Assembly (NCBI GenBank): GCA_019279435.1
Contig: JAAALK010000082.1
Location: 20,613,116 to 20,677,115 of the forward strand
DNA: 64,000 nt
Origin: Zizania palustris
Lineage: Eukaryota; Streptophyta; Magnoliopsida; Poales; Poaceae
Reading direction: 5' to 3'
Made by a program: the position numbers and the translations under genes. Numbering within the stretch: the first letter of the stretch is position 1; each line of letters starts with the position of its first letter. A model generated the notes under the pieces. It saw only the letters and a program-made list of their open reading frames with translations. It did no database searches and was not told the origin of the DNA. Shown here one piece after another: positions 42,734-55,042 of this stretch.

Positions 42734-44240
42734 TGTAACACCCCTAATTTTTAAAAGGTAAAAATAAATCATGAAATAATGAATTTCCACAAAAAGGATT
42801 ATTTTGATTTTCTTTAACGTTGAAAATGTCCAAATAAATAAAATCTAGAGAAATAACTCTAGTCATGGTCTAGGAAAATTATATTATGATCTTAAGAACA
42901 ATATATATTTTTGATAATTTTTATAGATTTTTAGAACCCTAGCAAGTCGCTCATAATTTTTAAACTATTTTCACCAATTATTTTATTTAGAAATGAATTT
43001 AAACAGTAATGGTACGCCCACTTCCTTTCTCTCTCTCCGGTCGGCCCAACCTATTTCCCTGCAGCCCCTAACTAATAGATGGACCCTTCCTATCGGTGCC
43101 CTCGGTGTCATGCCCGAGCCCTAGCCCACTTGTCAGCCACTCCCCCTCTCACCGCGTGTACCCTGGCCCACCTGTTAGTGCCGACCATTGCATAGTTGTC
43201 CCATGCTGTTGCTTATAGTGGCCCCACCCTATCATTCTTCGTCTTCCTCGTGACCTCGCGTCCCTGAGATCCCCAGTTGTTGTCCTAACTAATCGATCCG
43301 CCTCCGCCGTGGGCCGAAGCTCCGTTTAACACTGGGAAATTACTCGCCTTAACACCAGCAATCGATTCCCCTCGGATCACCTTACCGTTAAGCCTTGAAG
43401 CACCGTAATTACCTGAATTAAACCTCACCGGTGTAAAGTCCCTCTCTCTCTCGGCTTTCATGGCACACAACACTCCCTTCACTGCCCGATGCCCTATAAA
43501 AAATCCCCTCCGTCCACCACGTTCATCCCTCACACACTCGCGTAAGCCCTGCACGATCAGAGCCTGACATTGCAATTTTGCACTACCGCCACTGCTCGCC
43601 CTCTAGTCACCGCTCGCCATCACCGGAGTCTGCCATAAACCTCGTTGTTGACCTTGACGTGACTGTCGTCGCCTCCCAGACATTGGCCACCCCTCCATCC
43701 TTGATGAAGACCGCAGAACACCATCCCCGCTGACGATCCAAACCACTTCACCGCCCCCAGTCATCGCTGACCTCACCCCGACAATCCCGAGCCCCATCTC
43801 TGGTACCCTCGTGATCGCCACGCTGTTCTGGTTCTATTTTAGCCTTTAGATCTAGCCGTCGGCCATCACTGTCACCGCCGCGACAACAACTAGCCCCTAT
43901 CGTTACTGGAGACGACGACCAGGACCAGTCTGACAAAACGTGTGCCGGATTGAATCCAAGTCGTTCGATCACAAGCGACCGGTCCAGATTACGTCGTGAA
44001 TCAAGAGCTTAGATTACGTGAGAGCTCTGTTGACCGGTATCATGAGATCCTGGCTGTCAGATTTCATTTAACCACCCACTTGCATCTGGATCGGTGGATC
44101 GCACCCCTCCACCACATTTTAATCTCAGACGTTGGTTTCTATTTAATCACCCCACGCGTACTATGACCGCTAGATCTTGATCCAATGGCTTTGGTGCACC
44201 CAGTTCACAGCATAGTACATGGGTTTATGGTGAACTCAAT
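42734..44240 (+). repeat. Tekay-like LTR, head part, plus strand
   Basis: It begins TGTAACACCCCTAATTTT, the standard start of Tekay/Del-type LTRs in grasses, and runs through U3, TATAAAAAA (43495-43503) and GC-rich R/U5 sequence. It is homologous, inverted, to about 44560-45947. No CA end or second same-strand copy was found, so it is truncated. Short open frames here are shadows of GC richness. Confidence 0.7.
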
Positions 44241-44560
44241 ACAATCATACAAATTTTATTGGTTAAACATGTAAAGAGTAAAAAGATAAACTTTCTGAAA
44301 TTTGAATGGTTGTTTTTAGAGTTAATTCTATGGAGTTATGAATTTTTGAAGTAATAAAATGATTTCTTAAATTTTATTTAATCCCAATTAAATACTATAA
44401 AATGTCCAGTGTAAACATATAAATTTTATTGGATGAATATGAAGAGAATAAAAAGATAAACTCTCTAAAATTTGAATGGTCAAATTTGGAGTTAATTTGA
44501 GGGAGTTATGAATTTTTAAAGTTTAAAACCATTTTTGGAATTTATTTTAAATCCTAATTC
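44241..44560. repeat. Spacer of inverted LTR pair, two tandem AT-rich units
   Basis: Two units of about 115 bp each (starting about 44252 and 44422, at AAATTTTATTGG) contain AAAAAGATAAACT...TTTGAATGG and GGAGTTATGAATTTTT. No gene. Confidence 0.7.
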
Positions 44561-45947
44561 AACCTCTGGTCCACGGTGAACCGGGTCCATGGCATTGTGC
44601 TGTGAGCCAGTGGGTGTTAAATGAAAATGGATGGCTAATATGCGTCGATACCCTTTCATTAAGATCAAGCAGCCAGGATTAAACCTCAGATGCGATTTAA
44701 TTCCTGCTGTCCGATCGAGATCGTTCGGCCGAGATGAGATCCGACACGGCACAAGGTAATTACCTGTGCTGGTCATATTCTCCGACAACAGCCGAAGCTT
44801 TTGGTGGCCACAGTGGCGACGGTGATGACCGACAGCTGGAACTAAGGGAAGAAATGGAAACAGAATAGTGTGGGGCGTTTGACAGTACCAGAATGACAGC
44901 TGGGGGTGGACGGGTTTAGGCTGGCGATGAGCAGGCATGGTGGAGAGATTCGAGTCCTCGTCAGCGACGGGGTTCTGGCGACGAGGAGCTTTTGTGGAGT
45001 GGGGGCAGAGGTCGAGAAGGCGACGGCAGTCACGACAGGTTGGTCGATGACGGCGGGATCGGACTCCAGCAATGGCGAGTGGCGGATGGAGGCAGGATAG
45101 AGGAACAACGCAAAAAGAACAATGCGAGCGCTCTTTTCTAGCGAGGAGTGATAGGAATGGTGTGGGCTAGACGCGGTGGTGTAGAGGGGTTTATATAGTA
45201 CATCGGCGGCGAGGGGAGGGGTCGGGGCGCCGTGAATACCAAGAGGGGCGTAACTCCGGCTAGCTTGATGACGGCGATGAAGTGGATTAAACGCGAGGGA
45301 ATCTGAGGGGAAACGTGCGGGGGATTACGGCGATTAACTCACGGGCATTAATCGGAGCTTGGGACCACGACAAAGGTGATCCGGGAGTAAGGGTGGTGGC
45401 CGGGGATCTCAAGGACGCGAGGTCACGAGGAAGACGAAGACTGACAGGGCGGGGTCACTGTCAGCAGGAGGGAGAGGGCGAGAGGTTAACGGTCGGCACC
45501 GACAGGTGGGCCATGTTACACGTAGTGAGAGGGGGAGTGACTGACAAGTGGACCAAGGCTCGGGCATGAGGCAGAGCGCGCCGATAGGTAGGGTCCATCT
45601 GTCAGTGAGGGGCTACGGGCAAGAACGGGCTGGGCTAGCCGAAGAGAGGGAAAGGAAAGGGGAGCGGCCCAATACTATTTAAATTCATTTCTAAATAAAA
45701 ATAATTGCTGAAAATAGTTTAAAAAATATGAGCTAGCAGCAAAGGTTTGAAAAATTTGTAAAAATTCTCAAAACTATATCTTGGTCTTAGGAACACAATA
45801 TAATTTTCTTAGACCTTGGTTTGGACAATATCTCTAGATATTTATTTATTTGGACATTTTCAGTTTTAAAGAAAATCAAATTAAATTATTTCCTGGGAAA
45901 TATATTTTTATGAATTTATTTATCTTTGGAAAATTTGGGATGTTACA
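44561..45947 (-). repeat. Tekay-like 3' LTR, head part, minus strand
   Basis: On the minus strand it begins TGTAACATCCCAAATTTT at 45947, directly after a purine tract, and carries TATATAAA at 45190-45197. It is the 3' LTR of the Tekay-like element whose integrase lies to the right. The LTR is cut near 44560. Confidence 0.75.
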
Positions 45948-45961
45948 AACTTACCCCCCTT
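45948..45961 (-). other. Polypurine tract of Tekay-like element
   Basis: AACTTACCCCCCTT is AAGGGGGGTAAGTT on the minus strand, abutting the LTR. Confidence 0.75.
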
Positions 45962-47087
45962 ACAGAGAATCTCGTCCCGAGATTCGGAAAGTTCTAGAAT
46001 AGCTCGGGGTATTGGGCTTTCAGGTCATCTTCTTTTTCCCAAGTGGCTTCTTCGACGCGGTGGTTACTCTACTCAACCTTGCAGAAACAGACTACTCGAT
46101 TCCTGGTTACTCTTTCCTTGACCTCTAGGATCTGGATGGGCCTTTCGATGTAGGTCAAGTCTGCTTGGATGATGAGCTGCTGAAGATCTGCTCGTTCGGT
46201 GGGTACCCATAGACACTTCTTCAACTTGGATACGTGAAACACGTCATGTACTCCTTGTAAGGAGGGTGGCAACTCCAACTGATATGCAACTTCTACTTGC
46301 CGACGGAGGATCGAAAAGGGACAAACATAATGGGGAGCTAATTTTCCCTTCATGTTGAACCTCTGAGTGCCTCGGAGGGGAGTGACTCAAAGAAAGACAT
46401 AATCACCTTCCTCGAGTGCTAAATCTCTACGTCGGTTGTCGACATAGCTCTTTTGGCGGGACTGTGCTATCTTTAACTGATCTCTAATGATCTTGAGTTT
46501 CGCTTCGACCTCTCGCAGAATGTCTGTTCCGAACAACTAAGATTCACTAGTCCTATCCCATAGTAGCGGTGTTCGGCACTTTCGTCCATACAATGCCTAT
46601 AAAGGGGACATCTACAAACTGACTTGATACTTATTGTTGTATGAAAAATCTGCATAGGGCAAGCTCTTATCCCACATTCCACCAAAATCTATGGCGTAGG
46701 CTCTGAGCATGTCCTCTAGTATCTGGATTACTCTTTCAGTCTAACCATCCATCTAGGGGTGGTATGCCGTAGTAAAGTTTAGCCGGGTGCCGAGCTCTTC
46801 CGGAAGATTCTTCCAAAACTTGGAGGTGAACTGGCTACCTCGATCATATACTATCTTCATTGGGACTCCATGTAAACATACAATCCAGACCATGTATAAT
46901 TCCGTAGCTTTGGGCCACTATAAGTCGTCTTGACGGGGATGAATTGAGCTACCTTGGTGAGCCAATCAATGATCACCCAAATGGAGTCATATCTAGCTTG
47001 GGTTCTGGGTAGTCCAGTGATAAAGTCAATTCCTACCTATTCCCACTTCCATTCGGGGACCTTGAGGGGTTGCAATAGGCCGACAGG
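45962..47087 (-). pseudogene. pol: Tekay-like integrase C-terminal half with chromodomain
   Basis: Minus-strand reading shows the end of the integrase core (DGWTERVIQILEDMLRAYAIDFGG, YGRKCRTPLLW), then the GPY/F-like segment KLAPHYVCPFSILR, HDVFHVSKLKKC, and a C-terminal chromodomain-like tail (EEATWEKEDDLKAQYPELF, about 46000-46060). Chromodomains are thought to guide integration to modified chromatin. Many stops interrupt the upstream half (46380-47080). The element is cut at 47088 by the copia-3 LTR; the rest of pol should lie beyond the right edge. Confidence 0.85.
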
Positions 47088-48471
47088 TCAGGAGCCATGT
47101 TGAAGATCATGGGCCTCATGACTCCAGAAGTGATGACTGATTGTCAACAGAAGTCAACGATGAAGAGAGAGAGGAGTTGAGACATGTCGTATCTTGGGCC
47201 GCGTGTGACTTAGGTACACGGGCGGCGACCGACTACCAGGTAGAGGGGCCGCGAAGTCGGACCGGCCCAATCCGGGTACATGGGACAGGAACGTCAGGGG
47301 ATCCACTAGTCTGTTGGGCCCGTAGTTTTATTTTTGCATCTGTGTAAGTTACCCTAGGGGTAAAACTATCTTTTCCCATTTAATGGGCAGCCTATAAAAT
47401 AGGCTTGTATCCCCCTAGGGTTTCCAACTCACTAGAATCAGAAAATTAGAGTTAAAATTTTTTATCCCTTTCTTCTACATTATTCCTGCGCCGCCATTAA
47501 TCTTGCTTTGTTCGCTTCTTCGCCAGCTAGTGTTTTTGTGCCGCTTCATCCATTCACGCGTCAGCACCTGGACTTCTCTCGACTACTCAGCGAGCGTAGT
47601 TTCGTAGTTTCTGTTTGGCTGCTAAGTCTTATCCACCGGCCACACACACAAGAGATAGCAAATCAAATCCATGCATTTTTATTGTTTCTTGATTTTTCTG
47701 CCTAATCCTGTTTCATCGTTGGAGTCTGAACTGTGATGTTGATTGTTTTTATGCTAAGCTCTTGTATTTAGGATTTTCCCACCGTGGTCACTGAAACTGC
47801 CTGGAACCACTACATTTTCTTCGATCCTTGTGCACTCATTGTAGCTTACAGACTTTTCATGCCATCGGACTGTAGCAGCTCATCAACACTAGAAACAATG
47901 AACTGTTTAGTGTCTACTAGGTGTTCGGCAAAAACTCTGTGTAAATAGGAGACAACATTTGAACAGTAACACCTCAACTCTCGTGCACTGTTTTTATTTC
48001 TGAATATTCTAAAATAGATGAATTAACTACTAGCTCATTTGATTTACTGCATTTATTTCGTCTAATTTAAATTCTTTCAATATTGTGCTTGATCATATTC
48101 ATGAACTGTCTGTGATTCAGAAATTATTTGTATTCACTTGATTGACAATCTCTAATTTGGTGAAATTTCTTTTGGGGATGTCATTTGTTCTGTAAGTATT
48201 CTATGATTTGCCATTAAGCACTTTGGAGGTGTCTTTTGATTAGGACACTAGTTATTTTTAGGCTAGATTATTTTTAGTGCTTACGATATCTCAAACTTTC
48301 GCATCACATCAGATTTGACAGGAGATTGATAGCGCTCTTTCCATCTGTGTTTTGGCCTTAGTTTTTTGGTTAACTCTTGAGGTGCGTTGGGTGTTGGGAG
48401 AAGGCTATTAATTCGAAAGAATTTTTTAGGCGCCCATTCACCCCCCTCTGGTCGCTACTCTTGGTCCTACA
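47088..48471 (+). repeat. 5' LTR of copia-3
   Basis: 1384 bp, TCAGGAGCC...GGTCCTACA. The first dinucleotide is TC instead of TG. TATAAAATA lies at 47393-47401. It lacks most of the TTCGAAG-rich stretch seen in copia-2 and retains only one GTACACGGGC-type U3 unit plus a partial second. Confidence 0.82.
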
Positions 48472-48473
48472 AG

Positions 48474-48484
48474 TGGTATCAGAG
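48474..48484 (+). other. Primer binding site of copia-3
   Basis: TGGTATCAGAG, two bases after the LTR. Confidence 0.8.
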
Positions 48485-48536
48485 AAAGGTTAGGGTTTTT
48501 CCATACCTTAACTGGTTCTAATCCAAGGTAGCGATC

Positions 48537-48572
48537 ATGACATCTTCTAGCAAGGTTCCGTCCCTTGAGATT
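48537..48572 (+). pseudogene. gag: copia-3 gag, first codons
   Basis: ATG at 48537 opens a MTSSSKVPSLE start equivalent to copia-2. It is separated from the rest at 49864 by the Tat solo LTR. Confidence 0.75.
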
Positions 48573-49863
48573 TGTTGACACGAAAACGTGCCCCCACACT
48601 TGGATTAGTTCAACGATCCAAAAGTGTGCGGATACTTAGGAACAAGCCTAAGCGTAACACAACACCGACGTCGCGTTCCGACTACCCTTAACTGTGGTAA
48701 GGGGGTGGAGTCGCCAGGTAATCAGATCACATAGAAATAATCCAATTAGCCAAAAGAAATGTATTAAACAGAAAAAATCAGCAAGCCGAGCGGAGCCTGA
48801 CTGATTCGAAATATAGTGCGAAGGGTGTCGCCGAAGTGTACCTTCGTTGTCTGGTGCGAAATGTCCCGTCGAAGGGCACCTTCGGCATTCGGACTAATCT
48901 GGCCGAAGATGAAATCCAAACTGATCTGGATGCGACAATCACCTCCGAACAGCGGGATTCGGTGCGAAGTATTCGATACAGTAAGATACAGAACAATGAT
49001 TTAGATGCAACGCTCTGGCGTAACTTCATCTGACGTGGGGTCCAAGCATGGCGAAGCCTATCGTGACAAAGCCTGCTGCGGAGCGTGTTGGCGTGTGAGA
49101 CTTGGTCAAACCGACAACATCGTGACTGTCTGGAATAGGCGGTCAAAGTAGTACTCTCGTCGAGGGGTGTTCTGGCAGCCTCCGAAACTAATCTCTCAGC
49201 TTTGGGCACCTCCGGCGAAGTAGCTCCAAACGTGGAAACCTACAACAAAGTAGATTCTAAGTACCAATTCGAAGGTAGCAATCTGTTACGTAGATTAGCG
49301 GATACTTCACAGGCGAAGTAACAAGGCGATAGCAATCTATTACGTAGATTAATGTATACTTCACAAGCGAAGTAAGAAGGATTACCACTATTCAGAAGTT
49401 GCCAATAGAGGGCTTCTAGGCAAACCCACGAATATTGAAAAAGTAAAGGTAAAATAATGGTACGGTTCAAAGCTAGGGCTTTTTGTTGATTTGTGTTGTT
49501 GCGGGGTTCTGAGCCGACCTCACCCCTATATTTATAGGGGATAGACTTCTAATCTACAAGTCTAATCTGGTATAAATTGGCTTAATCATGCGTGGAAAAA
49601 TACATAGTCAAAAATCGGACTCAATCTCTATCTCTGCCTGAAGTGGGCCTTCGGCTAGGCCCGCCGAAGCCTGCTCCTCGGGTTGAAGCTTCGCTGGAGT
49701 GGGCCTCCGAAGGCCTTAGGGCTGAAGGCTGCAGGCTCGCTGGAAGCTTCTAAAGCCCATAGATTTGTGGGCCTTCGGCCCTGTAGGGCTTTGGCTCAGC
49801 CTAAATTACCAAAATTGGTATTTTGATAATCTTAACCATTAATGCCATTTTATGCTATCAACA
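48573..49863 (-). repeat. Tat-family solo LTR, minus strand
   Basis: 1291 bp, TGTTGACACG...GCTATCAACA on the plus strand, homologous to the reverse of 20547-21828. It is flanked by AGATT (48568-48572) and AGGTT (49864-49868), a target duplication with one mismatch. TATAAATATA on the minus strand lies at 49527-49536. Confidence 0.88.
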
Positions 49864-52566
49864 AGGTTTTTGGCTACAATTATTGGACGACTCACATGCG
49901 AGCCTATCTATTGAGCCAGAGCTCAGGGATACGGGACATGTGTGTACATATTACTTTTACTGTGCTTCTGGCTGTACAGCCTACTACTCCTGAGATAGTC
50001 GCTTTGCATGACCTGAACAACAAGGCAGTGAACATACTGTTTTCTAGTTTAGGTCCCAGTGAGTTTGAGCACGTAAGCCATCTCAACACTACTCGAGAGA
50101 TCTGGGCTACACTCCAGGCACACCATGAGGGGACATCTCAGGTCAAGGCTAGGCTCTATCAGACCTACCGGTGTGAGTATGAAAATTTCTCACAGAAGCC
50201 AAGAGAGACTGTTGAGGCTTTATTTGGTCGCTTTCAGTCGATCATTAATAAGCTCTAGGCCAACAAGGCCGATCGAGATCAGCTAGCCTCAGATCATGAA
50301 TAGGCGCTCAAGGTTCTTCATACCTTTGACCCTAAGATCAGGGAGATCAAGGTATCCTCTATTGTTGAGAGCGCTCCTTATGATACCTTGACTGTCACAA
50401 AGCTTTTTAGTAAGCTCAAGGCCTTAGAGGTTGATATCTAGTTGATATCAAATCTCACTGGTTCGAGCTCAAAAACCCTGGCCCTTGCAACGCCTTCTAC
50501 TGATTCTACTTCTTTGAGCTATGGTTTGTCCTCTTTAATGTCTATCACTGAGGACCAATTAGATTTGCTAGGAGATGATGACTTGCATCTTTTGAATACT
50601 TGGGTTCGTCGTGTCTATGACAAGAGGATGTTAAAACGACATGGCACGAAACATGGTTGTTTTGAGTGTGGTGATCCAGGTCATTTCATCGCTGACTTCC
50701 ACAAGCGGAACACAAACAAGAAGGGCACCAGCGGTGGCTCCTATGACTCCAACAAGTATGACAGCTCCACCTTCACAAAGGATAAGCCCAAGACGAGGTT
50801 CTTTTGAAAGTCCCTAAAGGACTACCGATGCGAGAACAAGAAGCGAGACAAGGCCTTCTTCACCGAGATGGAGAGAAGCTACTCCAAGAGATCATCATCT
50901 TCTTCCTCTTCATCAAGCTCAAGCGATGAGGAGATCGTGATCAAGAAGGGGAATGACAAGGATGATCCGGTGAGCCTTTGTTTCATGGCCTTCGGGCACA
51001 AGACGAAGAGCCGCTCGCACCACAGCTGAAGATCCCGCAAGAGCATCTACTCAATGGATCATGGGGATAAAGAAGATAAGGGCTACCCCAACAACTTCGA
51101 TGATGACGACGATGAGAAGGTATCTCCCTGTGAACAAGAAGTCATTGAATTACTTGAAGAGAACCATCAGGAGTTAAAATATCAGGAGAAACTTCTTAGA
51201 GGGGCTAAGAAGAGGATAGATGAGCTTGAGAGTGAGCTTGCTATAGCCAATGGCAAGATTGAGAGTCTATCTTCTTTCCCTTGCTTGGGTGAGAGCAGTG
51301 AGTTCCCTAACTACGAGGTGCTATTGTGTGACCTGACAACTCTAAAGTCCAGTTACACAGAGAGGGTTGATGAGAGAGACGCTTTGTCCACTGAGCTTGA
51401 AAGCGCTCAGCTGGAGCTAAAAGATGCTCATGCTATTGTCATCATGCACTATAGAGACTGCCCATCACATTTAGTTGTTTTTGCTGAGCTGGGAGCCATG
51501 AGTGATGAGCAGTTGGGCGAGTTGGAGCAGACTAAGCTTGTGCTCAAGACATTGTCAGTTCCACCCACTGTCTCTGAGAACTGCTTGTCTCTGAGGTTGG
51601 AACTGATCAAGCTGAAAGATTTGAAGTCTATCCAACTTGATGGAGAGTGTGAGATCTGCTTGTCTTAGGTGGAGGTGCTAGCTTCCTTGAGAGAGGAGCT
51701 ACCTGATGCTCAGAACGAGAATACTTACCTTCGTAAGATCTTGAGTTGGGTGAGTGCTAGAGAGCCACATCTTGGCATGATGATCCAGCAGTTCAAGAGG
51801 CAGGATGGGTTTTGAGTAGGTTACACCTACACCAAGGCTAACTTTGAGAGTGCTCTGAGACATGCAGTGGAGTGGAGTAAGATGACTCTAGAGCAGAGAT
51901 ATCCCAAGACTCACTCCACTGAGTCTTTTCAGGCCTGTCAGCCCAAGGATGGAGTGTTCCAAGAACAACCTAAAGCTCCACCAACAGAAGCCTATTTGGA
52001 TCCCAAAGCCCAAGCATCTCAACACTTCTCTTGACTCTCTACCAAGACCCTCACATACCAAAGAGTCATCACCCAACACCACCAAGCCCAAGAAACCCAA
52101 GCCTCAACCACATACCAAGAAGCCTATATATCACTGTGAGTTTTGTCAGAGAGATGGGCATCTTGCGGAGTTCTGCTTTAGGAGGAAGCGCGTTGAGAGA
52201 GCAGAGAGAGCTCTAGGTGGGCAGGAGCAGTTCTACCAGTAGGTTGGTAGACAGAGAGTCCCTCGACATGGAGAGAGGCTAGAGGATAGGGCGCGTCGTG
52301 TAGGTGATGGTAGAGGATACGACTTTCATGTCTGTGCTCCGAAGGCTGGTTTTCTCTACGGTAGAGCTCCAGGTCATTCTAGATACTACTTTGGACCTCA
52401 TTGCTGTGACTTTAGACAGAACAGAGGACCTCACTTTGAAAAGCGCTTTGGTCCAAACTCTTATGATTCTTTCTGCTTTCCATCTTTTGATCAGATGGCT
52501 CGAGACTAGTTTAGCTCTTTTACTAAACCTGGTGTCAGACCGTTTTCTACCCCTTATGGCCATTGA
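49864..52566 (+). pseudogene. gag: copia-3 Gag
   Basis: It continues VFGYNYWTTHMRAYLLSQ in frame with the segment left of the solo LTR. The N-terminal domain is open to a TAG at 50256-50258; more stops follow (about 50301, 50440, 50805, 51028, 51666). The first zinc knuckle (about 50660-50701) reads CFECGDPGHFIADF, with the His kept but the last Cys changed to Phe. A Ser run, an acidic stretch and a coiled coil (51120-51660) match copia-2. A second knuckle lies near 52135-52180 (CEFCQRDGHLAEFC) in a shifted frame. The Gag end at about 52566 is followed by pol in another frame. Confidence 0.82.
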
Positions 52567-52965
52567 TTTTGTAGGATCGAGACCTGGAGGACATATTGAT
52601 CATGGATTCGGGATGATCTCACCACATGATGGGACATCGCAGATGGTTCTCCAGCCTCACTTCCCCGAGCTCCAAGGAGTACATCACATTCGGGAACAAT
52701 GGTCAAGGAAAGGTACATGGTTTTGGCTCAATTCGGTTTCTGTTTTGCAACTTCTTGAGGAGGGCTTAGAGGTTCATTTTTAAAAAGGGCATGTCTTCTG
52801 TTGTTGATTCAAGAGGATCTTTGGTTTGGTAGATCTTACCCTTCGATAAGGTTTTTTGCATTGATTTCTCTAGTTCTTTTGGCCCTTCTCGCTGTTTGAT
52901 CACTGGATCCTCTTCTGAGCTCTGGAAGTGGCATAGGAGTTTAGGACATTTGAGCTTTGATATGT
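52567..52965 (+). pseudogene. pol: copia-3 protease and integrase start
   Basis: The protease is recognisable (DLEDILIMDSG, about 52578-52615) but has frameshifts and a deletion near 52730, where a block present in copia-2 (12520-12600) is missing. The integrase zinc region begins with WKWHRSLGHLSFDM and is cut at 52965 by SIRE-B. Confidence 0.75.
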
Positions 52966-54978
52966 GAGAAACCAAGGGTTGGTTTCAGAGTCTGTGATGA
53001 GTGATTGACAGATTTTACCCTCTGATTCGAAGGGGTTCCTCTGAAGGGGTTTGGAGGTGGTTTCACCGAAGAGGTCGGTGGCTCTAGTTGCTGCAGCTGT
53101 TGTAGCGGAGTGTGCCTGTCGGAGGGGTCCGACAGTACACGAGGATTGGGTTGTACCGAAGGTCTCGGTACTTTGGGCGGTACACCGGAGTGTGTGCCGA
53201 AGGTTGTTACCCGGAGAGGTCTCCGGAATACTGGATACACTTGTCTGCTTGTCTGTGGTGCGCAGGTGACTTCGGAGGCGACAGACGATTCGTAGCAGGT
53301 GAACTTGGGTCAAGCGGGAGGCTTGATGCCAGGGGAGCAGGGAGCTCCGTCACGAAGGCTGCGAAGGGGTCGAGGTCGGACCTCGGGTCGAGGTGCGCCA
53401 GGAGAAGGCAGTAAGTGCGGAGCGTGGCTCCGGATGAAGGTACTCCGAGACGATGTCCTCGGAGGCGAGGCACTTCGAAGGGTACTCCGACTGGAGTAAC
53501 TTTGGAGTTTGGTGGACCAAGTCCTCAGCAATGAGGCAAGGTGTTCGAAGTGTGCTCCAGAGGGAGACACTCGAAGGTTTACCCGACGAAGGTCTCATAA
53601 GTCGAGGTGCATCGAAGGCATGGTCCGGGTGAGGATCGTTGAGGAGTGTGCTCGGGGAGAGACACTGCGACAAAGTGCTCATGGAATGCTTCATGCGAAG
53701 GCCTTGGACGAAGGAGGGACTTCGAAGGGTTGTACTCCGAAGGTGGGGCTTCGGAGTAAGGTTAACTTGAGGTACCTTTGGCCATGCATGGCTTCGGTAC
53801 ACGGACTGACGGAGTTCGATCTGGGAGAAGCTACGAAGCCGTGGTCGTCCACTCCGAAGGTGTTGGTGCGAAGGCCCAAGGGCTTTGACGGCTTCGGCTC
53901 AAAACCGTCACTATATCGAAGGCTGACTTCGGTGAAGCGAAGGCCGTCAGGCTCAAGGCCTCTCACCGAAGCTACCGCACCCCTCGCGTGCGAAGGGGGG
54001 CTTCAGAAGCGTCCAAAGCTGCAAAGGCTGACAGCGTCTGTTCTGCAAAAAGCGTCTGCTCTGCAAAAGCTGGTACTGTCCCCTCTGCGAAGCTGACAAA
54101 ATAAGCCTCCAAATAAAGTAGACTACCTGTTGTACCCCCCTGTTCTGATGAGACAAAATCGGTGTAAACCCTAGGGGTAAAGTAGTCTTTTCACAGGACT
54201 GAATAGTGCCTATAAATAGTAGAGGCCGGTCAGGTCACATTAACTCTTTGAGCATTCATTGTTGAGCTCCTGTACTAGCCTCTCAAACCTTGTATTCATC
54301 CTGTGAGTTCAATTTTTGAGTTCCCTGTACAAGCACTGAAGCCTTGTCGTAGTGTTCGTTTTACTGCTTGAGCTTGTATGCACACCTCGCTACATGCTTC
54401 GATCTTTAGTGTGACTTCTTTTGTGCTGAGTCTGTGCGAAGCCTATTTGAGCGAGGCTTGTTTTTGATCGAAGTGTGTTTTTCAGTGTATGTTCGCTCTG
54501 TGTAACTAGAGGCAAGACCTCTCTGATTACTAGCGAAGCACTGATCGAAGCCAGTTTTTCTTCCCATTGCGAAGCCCTTAGCGAAGTCTGTTTTGTGTGC
54601 GTTTAGACCTTCGAAGTACGAAGCCCAGCACTAGTTGTTGTTGCTAAGTACTTGGTTGAAGTCCACAGAGGGAAGTCCGCTCTTGCGAAGGGTGAAGTGC
54701 AAAGTCTGCTCGAAGGCACCCTGTGTGCGGAGCCTGCACTGACTTAGCAGAGTTGAGTTTTTGGGGTTGTGTGTGGAGCGAAGTCTTCTTGGCTTCGAAC
54801 TTTTGCCCCTGTGCGAAGCCTGTGTTCGGAGCTGTGAAATACCTCCGAACCAGAACTTCGAAGGGTGTGTTCGAAGCCTATTCCGCAGAAGAGAAAATTA
54901 AAACAGAAGGCTATTTTTAGTCTGAAATTTTAAAAGCTCCCATTCACCCCCCCTCTGGTCGCCGTTTCCGGTCCAACA
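52966..54978 (+). repeat. 5' LTR of SIRE-B
   Basis: 2013 bp, TGAGAAACCAAGG...GGTCCAACA. It is dense in CGAAGG/CTTCGAAG motifs, which leave long shadow frames on both strands (for example 53509-54096); these are not genes. Compared with the 3' LTR it has about 45 extra bases near 53365 and about 30 near 54260. Confidence 0.9.
54211..54219 (+). promoter_or_regulatory. TATA box of SIRE-B 5' LTR
   Basis: TATAAATAG about 40 bases after AACCCTAGGGGTAAA, the same promoter layout as the SIRE-A LTRs. Confidence 0.75.
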
Positions 54979-54980
54979 AT

Positions 54981-54994
54981 TGGTATCAGAGCGG
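54981..54994 (+). other. Primer binding site of SIRE-B
   Basis: TGGTATCAGAGCGG, two bases after the LTR end. Confidence 0.85.
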
Positions 54995-55042
54995 GTTAAG
55001 ATCACCAGTTGACCTTAACCGGTTTTGTGATCTATTGGCGAC

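Noticed and set aside
43285..45569. GC-rich open frames in the Tekay-like LTRs
   Set aside because: Composition-driven frames in LTR R/U5 regions, not conserved between the two inverted arms.
53509..54096. 195-codon and similar long open frames on both strands of SIRE-B LTRs (also 62040-62804)
   Set aside because: They lie wholly within LTRs. Openness follows from CGAAGG/CTTCGG-rich sequence poor in stops, frames exist on both strands, and no domain is visible.
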